This document shows positions 14,710 through 34,256 of a stretch of 64,000 bases of DNA, piece after piece. The notes under the pieces are model-generated. The model did no database searches, was not told where the DNA came from, and was given only the letters and a program-made list of their open reading frames with translations. Position 1 is the stretch's first letter. The number at the start of each line of letters is the position of its first letter. The stretch is taken from assembly GCF_024713975.1 (NCBI RefSeq), contig NC_091097.1, positions 637,501 through 701,500 on the forward strand. The letters run 5' to 3'. Made by a program: the position numbers and the translations under genes. Source of the stretch: Paralichthys olivaceus. Taxonomy: Eukaryota; Chordata; Actinopteri; Pleuronectiformes; Paralichthyidae.

Positions 14710-17002
14710 AATCACTCAGATGATCTAAAACGGATCATTGGGGAGAACCAGAACATTAACAACAAGTGAACTCAGAGCAGGAACGTGACAGTATGTTAAC
14801 GACAGGAGGGGCGGGGCCAAAACGAGGGCAGGAAATTGAATAGTGAATTAATAAATAGATGAATTGTCCAGTCGCTGCCCTGCAGACGTGTTGGACTCAG
14901 ACGGGATCTTTCCCCAGCGAACCCACCTGCTCCATGGACCCGACAACGACAACAGCTGCCTGGATGGGTTGTGGCGGTGCTGCCATGGTTACGGTTGCTG
15001 GGGCGATGGACACAGAGACAGGCTGGCTCTCCTGGTTGGCGTGAAGACCGGGCTGGGGGATGGTGTCCGCACCGGTGGCTGCGGCGGGGGGAGGAGGCGG
15101 CTGCAGGGGCAGGGTGAGCTGAAGGAGGGAGAGCGGAACCGTCTGCTTCTCCACCCTCCCTCCCCCCTTCCCCCCGTCCTCCTTCTCACGGGCGGGGCGG
15201 TCCTTCATCCTGATGCCCGTGTGCACCGACTGGTGGCGCCGCAGGTTGTAGCTGTTCTTGAACTCCTTGTTGCAGGTGGCGCAGATGTGCGCCGGGCGGC
15301 TCGGCTTGACGAGCGGTTTGACTGACAGACACAGCAGAGCGTCAGAACATCACACACGGGTCGATACTGGAATCATGAGTCCACTCAAACTTATTTTACA
15401 CCTTCAAACTAAAAGCCTGATCAATAACAGCAGCCTGACGTTATCGACCAGTATTGGAGATCTAAAATAAAAACACTCATTTATGGTTTTAAAGCATTTT
15501 CCTGTTTCACTCTTGATTTGAAAAATTATAAACCGTGTTTTTGTTCATTTCATATTATTATTATTATCTATTATCTGCCAAAAACCGCAAGTTAGTAAAT
15601 CCATGTGTATTTTTTAACTCTTTCTTTCAGTGGGGTTAAGATGTGTTCCGTGTTCAGTCCCATCTTCTACGGTTCAGTCGGTGATGAGTTGACTGACATG
15701 AAGAAATATAATCAGTCCTCATTTCTGCGTCTTGAGGAACATTTGTCTTTTCTCTGATATGAATCACTGTAATATTTATATTTTGGGATTGTCTGAGTTT
15801 TATGTTGAACAATATAAGACACGAAGACGTGGATTTAACCCAGTGAAATGTTTGTTTGTTTCATCGACTGAACAATTAATCAAGTGATTGAGAAAAATAT
15901 TACAAAACTGTCAGTTTGATAAATAATGAAAATAAACTAGTTGGGACCGTGGTTGCTCCCAACTCGTCTCTCTCCTCATGTTTCCAAAAGACCTCCATAT
16001 CAGTCTGACTGAACAAACTGTGAGAAGTGTATTGATCTCTTCCTAAACAGCACTGAGCTGTAAACAAGTCAGCATCACCCCCCCCCCCCTCGGCCTCTCA
16101 CCAGGTAGCGGCTCCTCGCTCAGGGCGGCGGTGTCCACGGTGGACGGCGGCGTCACGATGTGTTCAGCGGGACTCTGAGCCGAGCCCGTCAGCTCGGGCA
16201 GCAGCTCCGACTGAAGAGGCGTCTCAGGTTGGCTCTGTGTCGATGGCGTCTACACAACAACACAACACAACAACACACAGTTCATCACATTCTGCTTAAT
16301 GAGTTTTTTTCTGAAGAGCTTCTCATCATGTCCAGTGATAAATTGTGGAAGAGCTGAGGTGTGTTTTCATTTACTCTGGAAGGTGGAGAGGTTTTTACTC
16401 TATTCATCGTCCGCTCATATCTAGATTCATGGTTGTGATCTGGTTTATGACCTGAAGGTTTACTGGGCGTCTCTAATGAGCTGACATCAGTTTGATATCA
16501 ACGTCTTAAGAATCAATATCGATCACAATCGTTGTGTTTGAGAATTAGAACTAAAATAAAACTCAGGTTTGTAATTCTCCATTCTTTGTTCTTTAATATT
16601 TAAATGAAGACTTTCTTGTAATTATATGACATTTAATACTGATGTGACCATGTTCTTGGAACATTACGACTCTGCTCTTTAAACAATACAACTTGATTAA
16701 TATTCAATAATAATAATACTTAAATAATTATCCTTGAACATCGTGTTTCATCAGCCTCTGGTTGTTCAGGACTCGATGACATGTTGAAATGTTATTTCAG
16801 AAGATTTAATTAAAAATCTTTTATTTTATATCAGAGAACAGGTGGGGGGGTCACATGTGACGTCACCTGGAGGAAAGTGAACCAAAGGTCATCTCCCCCA
16901 TGACCCCTTTGTGACCCCCATCACCTGCCCCCCCCCCCCCCCCGATGGAGCCATGATGGATGCACTCACCTGAAAGAGGAAGTTGCTCCAGGACGTGTCC
17001 AT
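12640..17002 (-). CDS. maz: MAZ, Myc-associated zinc-finger transcription factor, 7 coding exons
   Basis: Nuclear C2H2 factor that binds GC-rich promoter sites and, in mammals, assists CTCF-type insulation. Exons: 16970-17002, 16102-16249, 14927-15321, 13932-14182, 13463-13526, 13208-13379, 12640-12968; phases fit, giving 463 residues. Exon 1 codes only MDTSWSNFLFQ. Exon 2 contains STVDTAAL, identical to human MAZ. Finger 1 (HICATCNKEFKNSYNLRRH) is alone in exon 3; five tandem fingers follow (GKAFRDVYHLNRH, QQRFKRKDRMSYH, AKAFSRPDHLNSH, TSAFATRDRLRAH, GKLLSAAYITDH), then two more (NRSFTTLTYLRVHAQKHH and LLCQLCGVQCKTTTQLQGH) as in the longer human isoform. 'RPDHLNSHVRQVHSTERPFKC' separates MAZ from its relative VEZF1. 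Reading on past the exon 6 donor would give a short alternative end (...SESPFSPSGSQFI). Ala-rich stretches of mammalian MAZ are absent. Confidence 0.95.
12971..13021. repeat. (CA)n microsatellite abutting the last maz splice acceptor
   Basis: About 25 CA units on the plus strand. In the maz transcript this is a (UG)n tract that ends only four bases from the acceptor AG of the last exon (…TGTGTTCCAG, exon from 12968), replacing the usual polypyrimidine tract. A second CA run (13419-13440) lies in the preceding intron. Confidence 0.95.
16927..16944. repeat. Homopolymer C run beside the maz exon 1 donor
   Basis: About 17 C on the plus strand, that is a G run on the maz transcript starting about 25 bases past the exon 1 donor (GTGAGTG at 16969). 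Intronic G runs near a donor often aid splicing; that role is inferred. Confidence 0.85.
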
Positions 17003-17860
17003 CCTGCAGGAGAGCAGCTCCCCGGGCAGGGAGCTCACAGGGGGCGGGAGGAGAAGCTCCGTCCACGGGGGAGAGAACAGGAGCCGCGGCCTGTCTCCGC
17101 TTAATGAGCCTTAGCTCCAGCTAATTACCACTGATGACTGATTGTCTAAATGACTGGAGGCTTCTGTGCAGATGTTGGCCTCATGCTTTAATGGTTGAAG
17201 TAACTGATGACATGCAGCACATGAGCTGCTGAATAAAGAAGATGGAGGAAACCAGCTGCTCGTTCCTTTATTTGGCCAAAGCTCCGAAAAGGCCGCGGCT
17301 GTCGCGGTCCAGGCCTCGGCGTTGCGTACAGCTCGTCCCCGAGCTACAGCGCTGCTGGTCGGCCGCGGTCCGTGGCTCCGCCTCGGTGTTTGAATCGACA
17401 GGATGACATCTTTCTCTTTTTTTCGGGCCCTCGCCCTCCCTCCTCGTCCTTTTCTTTTTTTATCCCTTCTTCACCCCCTCTGTCCCTCTGCGCTTTAAAG
17501 GGAAAGTATGGGCTGATGGCTCCCTCCTCTCCGGCTCGACCCGTCTCCTCCTCCCCGCTCGTCGCGTCCCTCTCGCCCCCGCCGCCGCCGCCTCTGCTCG
17601 GTAGGCCGACAGATAATGAAACCCGACATTTACTGAACCATCCCGGACGTTATTTCCTCCCAACTCGGCTTCCGCGGAGCAGCTCACCGGTGCCTCGGTG
17701 GGAACACTCCCCGGTCACCCGGAGCGTGAGGGCCGGACGCAGCAAACTGTCCCCGCCGCTAAGATGGTGTCGAGTTCGGCTGAAACGAGTTTTTATCCCC
17801 GAACATCTTAAAGGTAACGATGCGCAAGTGCAACAGCTGGATGTGTTCCCCGAGCCGCCC
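17003..17860 (-). promoter_or_regulatory. maz: maz leader and CpG-rich promoter region
   Basis: GC-rich, CpG-rich sequence directly upstream of the maz start codon, with C/T-rich segments around 17430-17590. The plus-strand open frame across 17372-17980 runs into the adjoining tandem array and matches no known protein, so I treat it as non-coding. The transcription start site cannot be placed. Confidence 0.5.
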
Positions 17861-18470
17861 GCACCAAACCCCGTTCACAAAACAGCACATTTAAGAGCCG
17901 CCCGCACCAAACCCCGTTCACAAAACAGCACATTTAACAGCAGCCCGCACCAAACCCCGTTCACAAAACAGCACATTTAACAGCAGCCCGCACCAAACCC
18001 CGTTCAAAAAACAGCACATTTAAGAGCCGCCCGCACCAAACCCCGTTCACAAAACAGCACATTTAAGAGCCGCCCGCACCAAACCCCGTTCACAAAACAG
18101 CACATTTAAGAGCCGCCCGCACCAAACCCCGTTCAAAAAACAGCACATTTAAGAGCCGCCCGCACCAAACCCCGTTCAAAAAACAGCACATTTAAGAGCC
18201 GCCCGCACCAAACCCCGTTCAAAAAACAGCACATTTAAGAGCCGCCCGCACCAAACCCCGTTCAAAAAACAGCACATTTAAGAGCCGCCCGCACCAAACC
18301 CCGTTCAAAAAACAGCACATTTAAGAGCCGCCCGCACCAAACCCCGTTCAAAAAACAGCACATTTAAGAGCCGCCCGCACCAAACCCCGTTCACAAAACA
18401 GCACATTTAAGAGCCGCCCGCACCAAACCCCGTTCACAAAACAGCACATTTAAGAGCAGCCCGCACTTAT
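17855..18470. repeat. 43-bp minisatellite, about 14 units, upstream of maz
   Basis: Unit of 43 bases including GCCCGCACCAAACCCCGTTC and ACAGCACATTTAAG. Units differ at two diagnostic places: GTTCACAAAAC versus GTTCAAAAAAC, and AAGAGCCG versus AACAGCAG. The 'AAAAAAC' form occupies unit 4 and a run of six consecutive units (7-12), showing local homogenisation. The array sits about 0.9 kb upstream of the maz start codon. Confidence 0.95.
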
Positions 18471-20268
18471 TTGCAGATGTTCATGTGAGAATGAGTCAAC
18501 AACCAACATCTCTCAGCTTTGTCTCATGTTCAGTTTGTCTCAGAGACACTTTCTGAGCAGTAACTGAAGCTCAGAGTCACATGTGAGGATCCGTCTCCAG
18601 GACACGAGGACAATAGATGAAGTGAAGACATCAACACATCAACAGATTCTCTACATCAGAAGAAACAGTTTGTGACTTCAGGTATTTGTACAAGAGGACG
18701 TGTCTGATACAGATGAAGGAGCAGACACATGAACTGAGGAGTCACTGATGAAGATGAGGAGACGTGTTGTGTATCAATAAGTCTGGTTGTGATCAGCTGA
18801 TGATTTACAACATCCACAGTCACTCACCGTATCCACGACAACAAGCAGTGATTTCTGAATTACAAGTAAAGTAAACGAACAAAGAGCGGATTTTCAGCAT
18901 TTTTATTTTGTAGCTGCTTTTACAGTGAATTCAAACCACCGGCACCTCCACCTAAATACCCTCCAAAGACTTTAATTACCACAAACATCATCTAAATATA
19001 GTGTTTGAACTCTCACGTACAGTAGTATCTCAGAAGAACACATTCTAGAAGTTCTATTTCCACAGAGACCGAAACACGGCTCTGCAGCACAAAGTTAAAA
19101 TCCCACGATGATAATACTTGGTGCTCTTCACACGAGGTGTAACTTATGACCTGCATAACTCTCAGTGTCGAGGACAACGGAAAATAAAACACACACCTTC
19201 TGCCACAAATGAACAACATTAGAAGTAAAAAAAAAAAAGCACAAAGTGATAATCACCCCCCGCCCCCCCCCCCCCAACAACCAGCATTTAATCTGCAACA
19301 GAGTTTTGGCAGGAATCACCACGGATCAATGAGAACTGAGGCTCGGAGCTCACAAGCGGAATATTTAGGCATGAACACGTCAGGTTTTAGGTCTCAGTCA
19401 CAGAAAATGAAGAATAAACACGAAACAAACGGGGAAATAAAGGTGGAGATTTTATTTACAGGAGTCGACGGTTGTTTACGTGCCACTTTTTAAAGAATGG
19501 TCTGAATACAGGTGAGAAAACATCGTAACTAGTTCAGGTCTGTTAAAAGAGCGACTTGAGGGTCGTCAGGTTACGTCTGGTGTTTATTCACCTTTCAACT
19601 TAGACTTTCTGTAAAAAGGGGAATCTAACCTGTGTTTATTAATGACTTGCTAAAGTTCCCGGCTGCAGATACACAAGCTACAAACGGTGATCATTTTCAT
19701 TGTCTGGTAATTGTTTTTCTAATGTTTAACTTTATCGCAAACACAAATACATTCAATTAACAGAGAAAGAGAAACTCTGAACACTGATATTTGTTATTTT
19801 TTTAATACTGTATTTTCACTGATGGATTAAATTCTTCTGTGCGAACATTTGTCACGGCAGCGTTTTCTACCTGATCGGTAAAACATGAAGATATCTTCAG
19901 TTCACACACGTCTCTGATCCAGAGGCTGGAGAACTCCAGATGTAACCATAGCAACAGTGAAGTTTTAATCACAGAAACTCATCAGTGTGGGTGGAGCCTG
20001 ACTCTGTTTGTCTGTAGAGAGTCAATATCAAATAAAAGCCGTCAGCCTCACTCCTGCCTGGATCTGGAATTGATCACATCGTAATGTAACATGGTTGTAA
20101 TGTTTGGTCATAAAAATAAAATCTCTCTATGATCGTCTGACAAACTTTTCAAGTGTTTCGCGTCCTGTTCCCAAAAATCAACAACAATAATGGTAATAAA
20201 TAAAACCGTGGCGGTGGACTTGTTGCTGAACTTCCGGCTCTCGCTCAGCCTCTCGCTCAGCCTCTCGC
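18471..20268. other. Spacer; right part probable cdipt 3' UTR
   Basis: No coding exon seen. Minus-strand AATAAA signals occur near 19635, 19580, 19447 and 18902, any of which could end cdipt transcripts. A short C-rich run lies at 19256-19275. Nothing else stands out. Confidence 0.5.
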
Positions 20269-22955
20269 TCACTGCTGCTTCTCTCGCTCGGCGACGTCCA
20301 GGGCGGCCATGTTCTGGGAGGCGGTGATGAGGTGCACGAGGCTGATGCCGGACTTGAGCAGGCAGATGGTCCCACAGAGTCCCTGCAGCCAGTAGAGCCA
20401 CGCTGCCACAGAAAACACACGTTACATTCAGCAGCTCAGAGCTGTGAGGACGTTTTTATGTGTTCATTAAATATCAACTCTAATTTTGTGTCAGGATATT
20501 TTATTAATAACTGATCCGCCTGCTGGGACAGAGTCTGAAGGTCAGAGTCTACAGGCAACTTCAAACATGGCAGAGAGCCCACGTTTCTGTGAGCGAATCT
20601 ATAATCCTGTCTGTGTCCGACGTGAGGAAGAGGACGATCTTACCAGCAGGCTCCGAGATGTGATGAAGAAGGTAGAGCAGACAGAAGAAGAGGTCGTTCC
20701 CAGCGCACATGACGAACAGCACTGGCTGCAGGAGACACAAAGCTGTCAGTGACAAGAGCCGCTCAGATCAGCATCTGTTTTCTGTGTGAGCCACAGAGAT
20801 CTGACCTTGGAGGTGTAGTAGATCCTCAGGACGGGGTTCCCAGAGAGGTCGATGGTCTTGTGACTGCCTGATCCCTTTATGGTCGAGCTGAGGAAGACGA
20901 AACAGTTAAGACAGTAAAATGATGAAGGTGAGTTCGAGGCTACTCTCTGGATACAGAGACACGATACATGAATCCATTCCCTCTGGTTATTAATATGATC
21001 CTTCATCTTATGAATCACTTCCTGTCATCTAACGGTGGATCTGTTCTGCCGTGTGACCAGAGGCGGGTCACGTGTTTCCTCTACAGCGCAGGTATCTCCA
21101 ACATCAGTCAACTCAACTCAGTACAACTCACTCCTCCAGCGACTGTCTCCTCACGAAACCACGTTTAAATTCACCCACTGAGGTGGACATGTTTTCTCAT
21201 GCAGCTCCGGTGAGGACGGACCTGTGCAGGTGCAGCCAGTGGCTGGAGATGTCCAGACACATGCTGACCTGGAACAGGAAGGTGTAGGACGGGTAGAGCA
21301 GGGACAGGTTGACCAGCAGACACATGGTGGCACAGCGGTCCGTCAACATGTCCAGCATGGCTCCGAACTTTGTGCCTGAAAATGTATTTATGTTGAATTA
21401 TTGTTGTACTTTATAGGAAATGTAATAAATGAGTGTTCTGTGTTTTTATGTCTCTCACACACACACACACATACACTGATTCAGTGCACGAGCAGCGTAG
21501 CCATCGAAAGAATCGAGCAGAGCACTGAGCAGGTAACAGAAGACCGCCGGCCATGGACTGATGGGCATCAGGTAGAAGGACAGGAGAGCCAGCACCACAC
21601 GGGCATAGCCTGCAGGGACGAGGAGACATGAGGAGACATGAGGAGACATGAGGACACGATGAGGACGAGATAGAGACCAGAGTCTCACACTCTTCTTCAC
21701 AAACTTAAAACAAGTATCTTTGATTTATTGATCGAGTCAATGAAGAGTCTGAAAACTGTTTACATCAGATTTTATACATTTAAACTAAAATCGTCGGCTC
21801 GTGTTTCTCTGACGTCATCAACTCAGTCTGTTTACTGTGACGTCACAGTGCCACAGGTTCTGCGTCGCGTCGACGCCGCACCTCCAAAAGTCCTAACTAC
21901 GCGTCGCATTGACGCAGCGCTGTGATTGGTCCGCTCAGAACGTAAGTGTATTTTCTTCCTCGTGGTAAAAACCACTTCCGCAAACCTCTTCTTCTCTGTC
22001 GCTTCAACATCTGCAACAGAAGCATTTGTTCTTCAATATTCATGAGCTCCAGCTCGGCCGCCATTGTTTCCTGTTGTTCACTGTTGTTTCCTGTTGTTCA
22101 CTGTTGTTTCCTGTTGTTCCCTGTTGTTTCCTATTGTTCACTGTTGTTTCCTGTTGTTCACTGTTGTTTCTTGTTGTTTCTTGTTGTTCACTGTTGTTTC
22201 CTATTGTTCACTGTTGTTTCCTGTTGTTCACTGTTGTTTCCTGTTGTTCACTGTTGTTTCCTGTTGTTCACTGTTGTTCACTGTTGTTTCCTGTTGTTTC
22301 CTATTGTTCACTGTTGTTCCCTGTTGTTCACTGTTGTTCACTGTTGTTTCCTGTTGTTCCCTGTTGTTCCCTGTTGTTCACTGTTGTTTCCTGTTGTTTC
22401 CTGTTGTTACCTGTTGTTTCCTGTTGTTCACTGTTGTTCACTGTTGTTTCCTGTTGTTTCCTGTTGTTACCTGTTGTTTCCTGTTGTTCACTGTTGTTCA
22501 CTGTTGTTTCCTGTTGTTCACTGTTGTTTCCTGTTGTTTCCTGTTGTTCACTGTTGTTTCCTGTTGTTCACTGTTGTTTCCTGTTGTTACCTGTTGTTTC
22601 CTGTTGTTACCTGTTGTTACCTGTTGTTTCCTGTTGTTTCCTGTTGTTACCTGTTGTTTCCTGTTGTTTCCTTTACGGAAGAAAAAGCGAGGACCACACA
22701 AACACACAGCCACGCCCCCTAGCGGCGGAGCAACGCGTTCCCTCGACGCAGACTTCGAACGCTCGTCTACTGCGTCACGTCATAAACTTTAGTTTCGAGT
22801 GTTTTCACAGGAAATGAAATCGACGTCATTCTGGTTCGTCCTCCATGTTTGACACTTCCCGTCACATCTGCCGAGCGATGCTAAAGCTAAGCTAACAAGG
22901 CGTGAAACTCACCGATTAGATTGGGGACGAAGAAGAAAATGTTTTCCTGCGTCAT
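20269..22955 (-). CDS. cdipt: CDP-diacylglycerol-inositol 3-phosphatidyltransferase (PI synthase)
   Basis: Makes phosphatidylinositol from CDP-diacylglycerol and myo-inositol in the ER membrane. Exons: 22913-22955, 21475-21609, 21222-21375, 20806-20887, 20644-20725, 20269-20402; phases fit, giving 209 residues, close to the 213 of human CDIPT. The peptide starts MTQENIFFFVPNLI. The CDP-alcohol phosphotransferase motif D-G-x2-A-R-x8-G-x3-D-x3-D is complete at D50, G51, A54, R55, G64, D68 and D72. Several hydrophobic segments follow, ending in ALDVAEREKQQ. One oddity: the exon 2/3 junction reads T|GC, coding Cys60 where human and most relatives I recall have Gly (ALNQGT.FGAML); the donor there is T|GTATGTG, leading straight into a GT repeat. 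The catalytic motif itself is intact. Confidence 0.95.
22064..22672. repeat. 10-bp tandem array, about 60 units, in cdipt intron 1
   Basis: Units CTGTTGTTTC and CTGTTGTTCA (with CTGTTGTTAC and CTGTTGTTCC variants) alternate for about 600 bases. Because 10 is not a multiple of 3, three plus-strand frames stay open and give long Cys/Val/Leu-rich frames, which are artefacts of the repeat. It lies 240 bases inside the intron from the cdipt first exon. TTT steps recur once per helical turn. Confidence 0.95.
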
Positions 22956-23160
22956 GTCTGCGGCTCCGGATGTTTCGGACTCGAACCTCGGAGTCTGTGG
23001 ACTCGTTACCCGCCTGGACTCACTCGATCCTGGGGACAAACCGGGACAAACCGGGACAGACCGAGACAACGTCCTTCGCTTCTGAGTCAATGACAACTTC
23101 CGTCTGTGGAGCCGCGAAGATAAGAGCACGACTTCCGGTGTCGCTGTTTCCACAATAAGA
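22956..23160 (-). promoter_or_regulatory. cdipt: cdipt promoter region with ETS-like sites
   Basis: Immediately upstream of the cdipt ATG the sequence is CpG-containing and holds ACTTCCG-type ETS/GABPA-like sites (23096-23103 and 23130-23137 on the plus strand), typical of housekeeping promoters. The start site itself is not visible. Confidence 0.4.
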
Positions 23161-25868
23161 GCTTTAAAAAATGTTTTGAAGTTTGTAGTTTTACTGATTT
23201 TAAAATCATGAACTTTGGAGGAGAAGAGAAATCAAACATTTCATAATATAAACAATTACAATTGAATATGTACCGGTACATTTGCTCATTAATGATTAAA
23301 GTAAATCCTGTGATTAAATACAATTCTGAAAATAATGAGCAAATGAAAAACGAATCTATCAACAAATATGTTCGTTATCAATACAACTAATTATCTGTAT
23401 CTATAATCGATTGTTTAGAGATTTCAGGAAGTAGTAAAGTAACAGTCAGTTAATTTTTTATAGGTTTGGAGTCAAATACACAAAGATGATGCGTTCACTG
23501 TCACAGGAAAGTGTTGGTGTCTAATGGACCGATAATCAGTTTTAAATTTCATCTTTTATTTAAAAAAAAACTTCTGTTTCCTGTTTCCGTTCAGCAGCTT
23601 GATGCCACGACCCCCCCCCCAACCTGAGGGACTGAATCATCAATAAATAAATCAATAAATCAAAGTCTTTTTTTTTGTTCTGTTATTTATTCAGTTTTTT
23701 TTATACGTCATCATTTTTTTTTTCATGTATCTAATACCGAACAATCTTCGGGCTCCATGTTTCGCAGGGTACGTAACGTTTCGCACAGTAAAGAGAGCAA
23801 AATGTCACATACAATAAAAAATAAAAGAATAAAAATATGGCACCAAACTTAGTCAAAGAATGTGGAAATTTTTCGGTAATTCAGCTCGACGGCGACGCTC
23901 GACGTTTTAATACTGGCTCAAAGAAACTAAAACAAAGATCAAAGCCCAGAACTCCCACCCTGAGACCTCCACAGGAATGCTGGGAAACGTAGTCCATTTG
24001 TCCTCCTTAAAAACACTAGGATTTTTTATCTTTTCATTTATAGCTCTATCACAGTAACATTGCGCTTATTCCCCACCTAGTGGTCAAAAATGGCAATTAC
24101 ATTTTAAAAACTTAGAAATAAGCGTAACATAAATATTCCACCTGCAGTAGAAGTAATAATCATGACAGCATCTATTCGTCTGCTTCTAGTACAAATCTGT
24201 TGGAGTCACGTGACAAAGTAATGGTCATTATTACTCAAACACAGTCTCAGAAGAAGTTAGTGCTTCTATGTACAGTGATATAAGTACATGTTTGACAGTG
24301 AACAATCTTCAGGACACCTGCTGCCACATTTACACAGGTATCTTACATTTATATAAATAGGTAGTGTGCATGTAATTCATACAAATGCGTCTGTACAGGC
24401 TCCATGCACCGAGTTGTACTAATCTGTTTAAGCACATGTACATTTTATCTACAGATGCAGAGAAACTTTGGGGGAGACGGGTGAAGCTGTCAGCACTGCA
24501 CACACACACACATTAACACACATCCATCCATACACACACACACACACACACACACATTAACACACATCCATCCATCCATACACACACACACACACTCTTT
24601 CTGGCAGCATCTCCTGAAAGGAACACTCCCACATTTTGGAGATTTCCGTATTTACGGTAAGATGAGGAGACTGACGTCATCGTCTCATCAAGTCACAGAA
24701 AAGTCTACGACCAAGTTCATTTACTGCAGCTCAACAAAAGAGTAAATACTGAAAAGATAAAAACTGTCTAGACAGCTTCAAACTGATGTTTTTTTAATTT
24801 ATAGTAATTTATAATAAAGTGTAAATGTTTAAACTGTAAAATATCAAACCAGTTGCCATTTAAAATGTGACGCTTGTTTATTGGAGGTGTTACGGTGCAG
24901 GAGCAACGAAATGTTAGAACGCACGTGTCTCCACAGACGTCTGCTCGCTTCAGAGAAGAAACTGTCACATTTCACTTTCGTTTTGTTATGTGGCTTTTGC
25001 CTTCGTGTCTTTTGTTTATGCTCTTGTGTGCGATGCCGTTGTATTTGCAAAGTTCCACATTTGTCCAGATGTCGTCGAAGCGTCTCATTCTTTAATTCTG
25101 AAAATGAGAAGGTGGCGGTTTGGAAGATGTTGTAAAGACTTGAAGTTTCTATGTTTCTGCTAAAAATAATTAAAAATAACTGATCTTAAAAATCTTCACT
25201 TGAGAGAAAAGTGAAGTCAACGCTCGAGCTCATGACGCAAAATGTGGGACGTTCCTTTAAGAAGGTCAAAGGGCAGTGGTCGAGTCTCCTAACAAAAAGA
25301 TGGCAGTGTGTTTTTGTTTTTACCTTATCACAAAAAAAAGAAAAGTTTGAGAAATCCCGGTCGACTGCGCCTGACCCCGCCCTCCACTAAAGGTATGACA
25401 CACTAAGAAACCAGGTTTCCAATCGACCGTTATCTACATAGTTACAGTGGTTTTTAAAGCACCGGCAGACAAAATGGAAGCTAAAAAAAACATGTGACCT
25501 GAACATCCACCTGACGGACTCCAACCTCGGGGACGTCTCCGCTAACATCTCACTGCAAAGTCAATACTGTGCAACAGCTGCACGGACTTTTCTTCTCGGA
25601 TGTGACACGATCGTTCATCTCGTGTCTTATTTTCACATGTTGACGTGTTTGTCTCAGATTTTTGGCCACTTTTTTTTTTTTTTTTTAATTGCTGTTACTG
25701 TGCGGGGGGGGGGGGGGGGATTAATACTTGTGTGTTCCTGTTTTGATAAAATCCTCCTCTCTCTCTTTTTAAATTTAGAAAGGAGATTTGAAAATGTACA
25801 CTTTAAAAATCTTTTTTTCTCTGAACTAAAAGTGACGCGTCTCCACGTGACTCCTGCTTTGAGCGCTT
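23161..25868. other. taok2 3' UTR and short spacer to cdipt
   Basis: The taok2 stop codon is at 25869-25871 and no coding exon follows. Minus-strand AATAAA signals occur near 24880 and at about 23684, so the 3' UTR could be up to about 2.2 kb. It contains CA-rich repeats (24500-24595) and a run of about 17 G at 25703-25719. The segment 23161-23680 looks like plain AT-rich spacer. Confidence 0.55.
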
Positions 25869-34224
<8,356 letters not shown>

Positions 34225-34237
34225 GGCCAGGGCCTGG

Positions 34238-34256
34238 AAGGGGGGGGGGGGGGGGG
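34238..34256. repeat. Homopolymer G run inside a taok2 acceptor tract
   Basis: About 18 G on the plus strand. On the taok2 strand it is a C run that forms the polypyrimidine tract of the acceptor just before the start-codon exon; only the coding-strand bases TTCCAGGCCCTGGCC separate it from the ATG at 34224. Confidence 0.85.

Noticed and set aside
12640-17002. Assignment of the zinc-finger gene as vezf1
   Set aside because: The STVDTAAL segment, the RPDHLNSHVRQVH linker, the two extra C-terminal fingers and the cdipt-taok2 neighbourhood all fit maz better.
17372-17980. A 202-codon plus-strand open frame upstream of maz
   Set aside because: It covers the CpG-rich promoter and runs into the 43-bp array; composition explains it, it has no family match, and its apparent start is weak.
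22026-22817. Three overlapping plus-strand open frames of 240-263 codons rich in Cys, Val, Leu and Phe
   Set aside because: They come from the 10-bp tandem array, which stays open in every plus frame; they lie in cdipt intron 1 and lack any family match.
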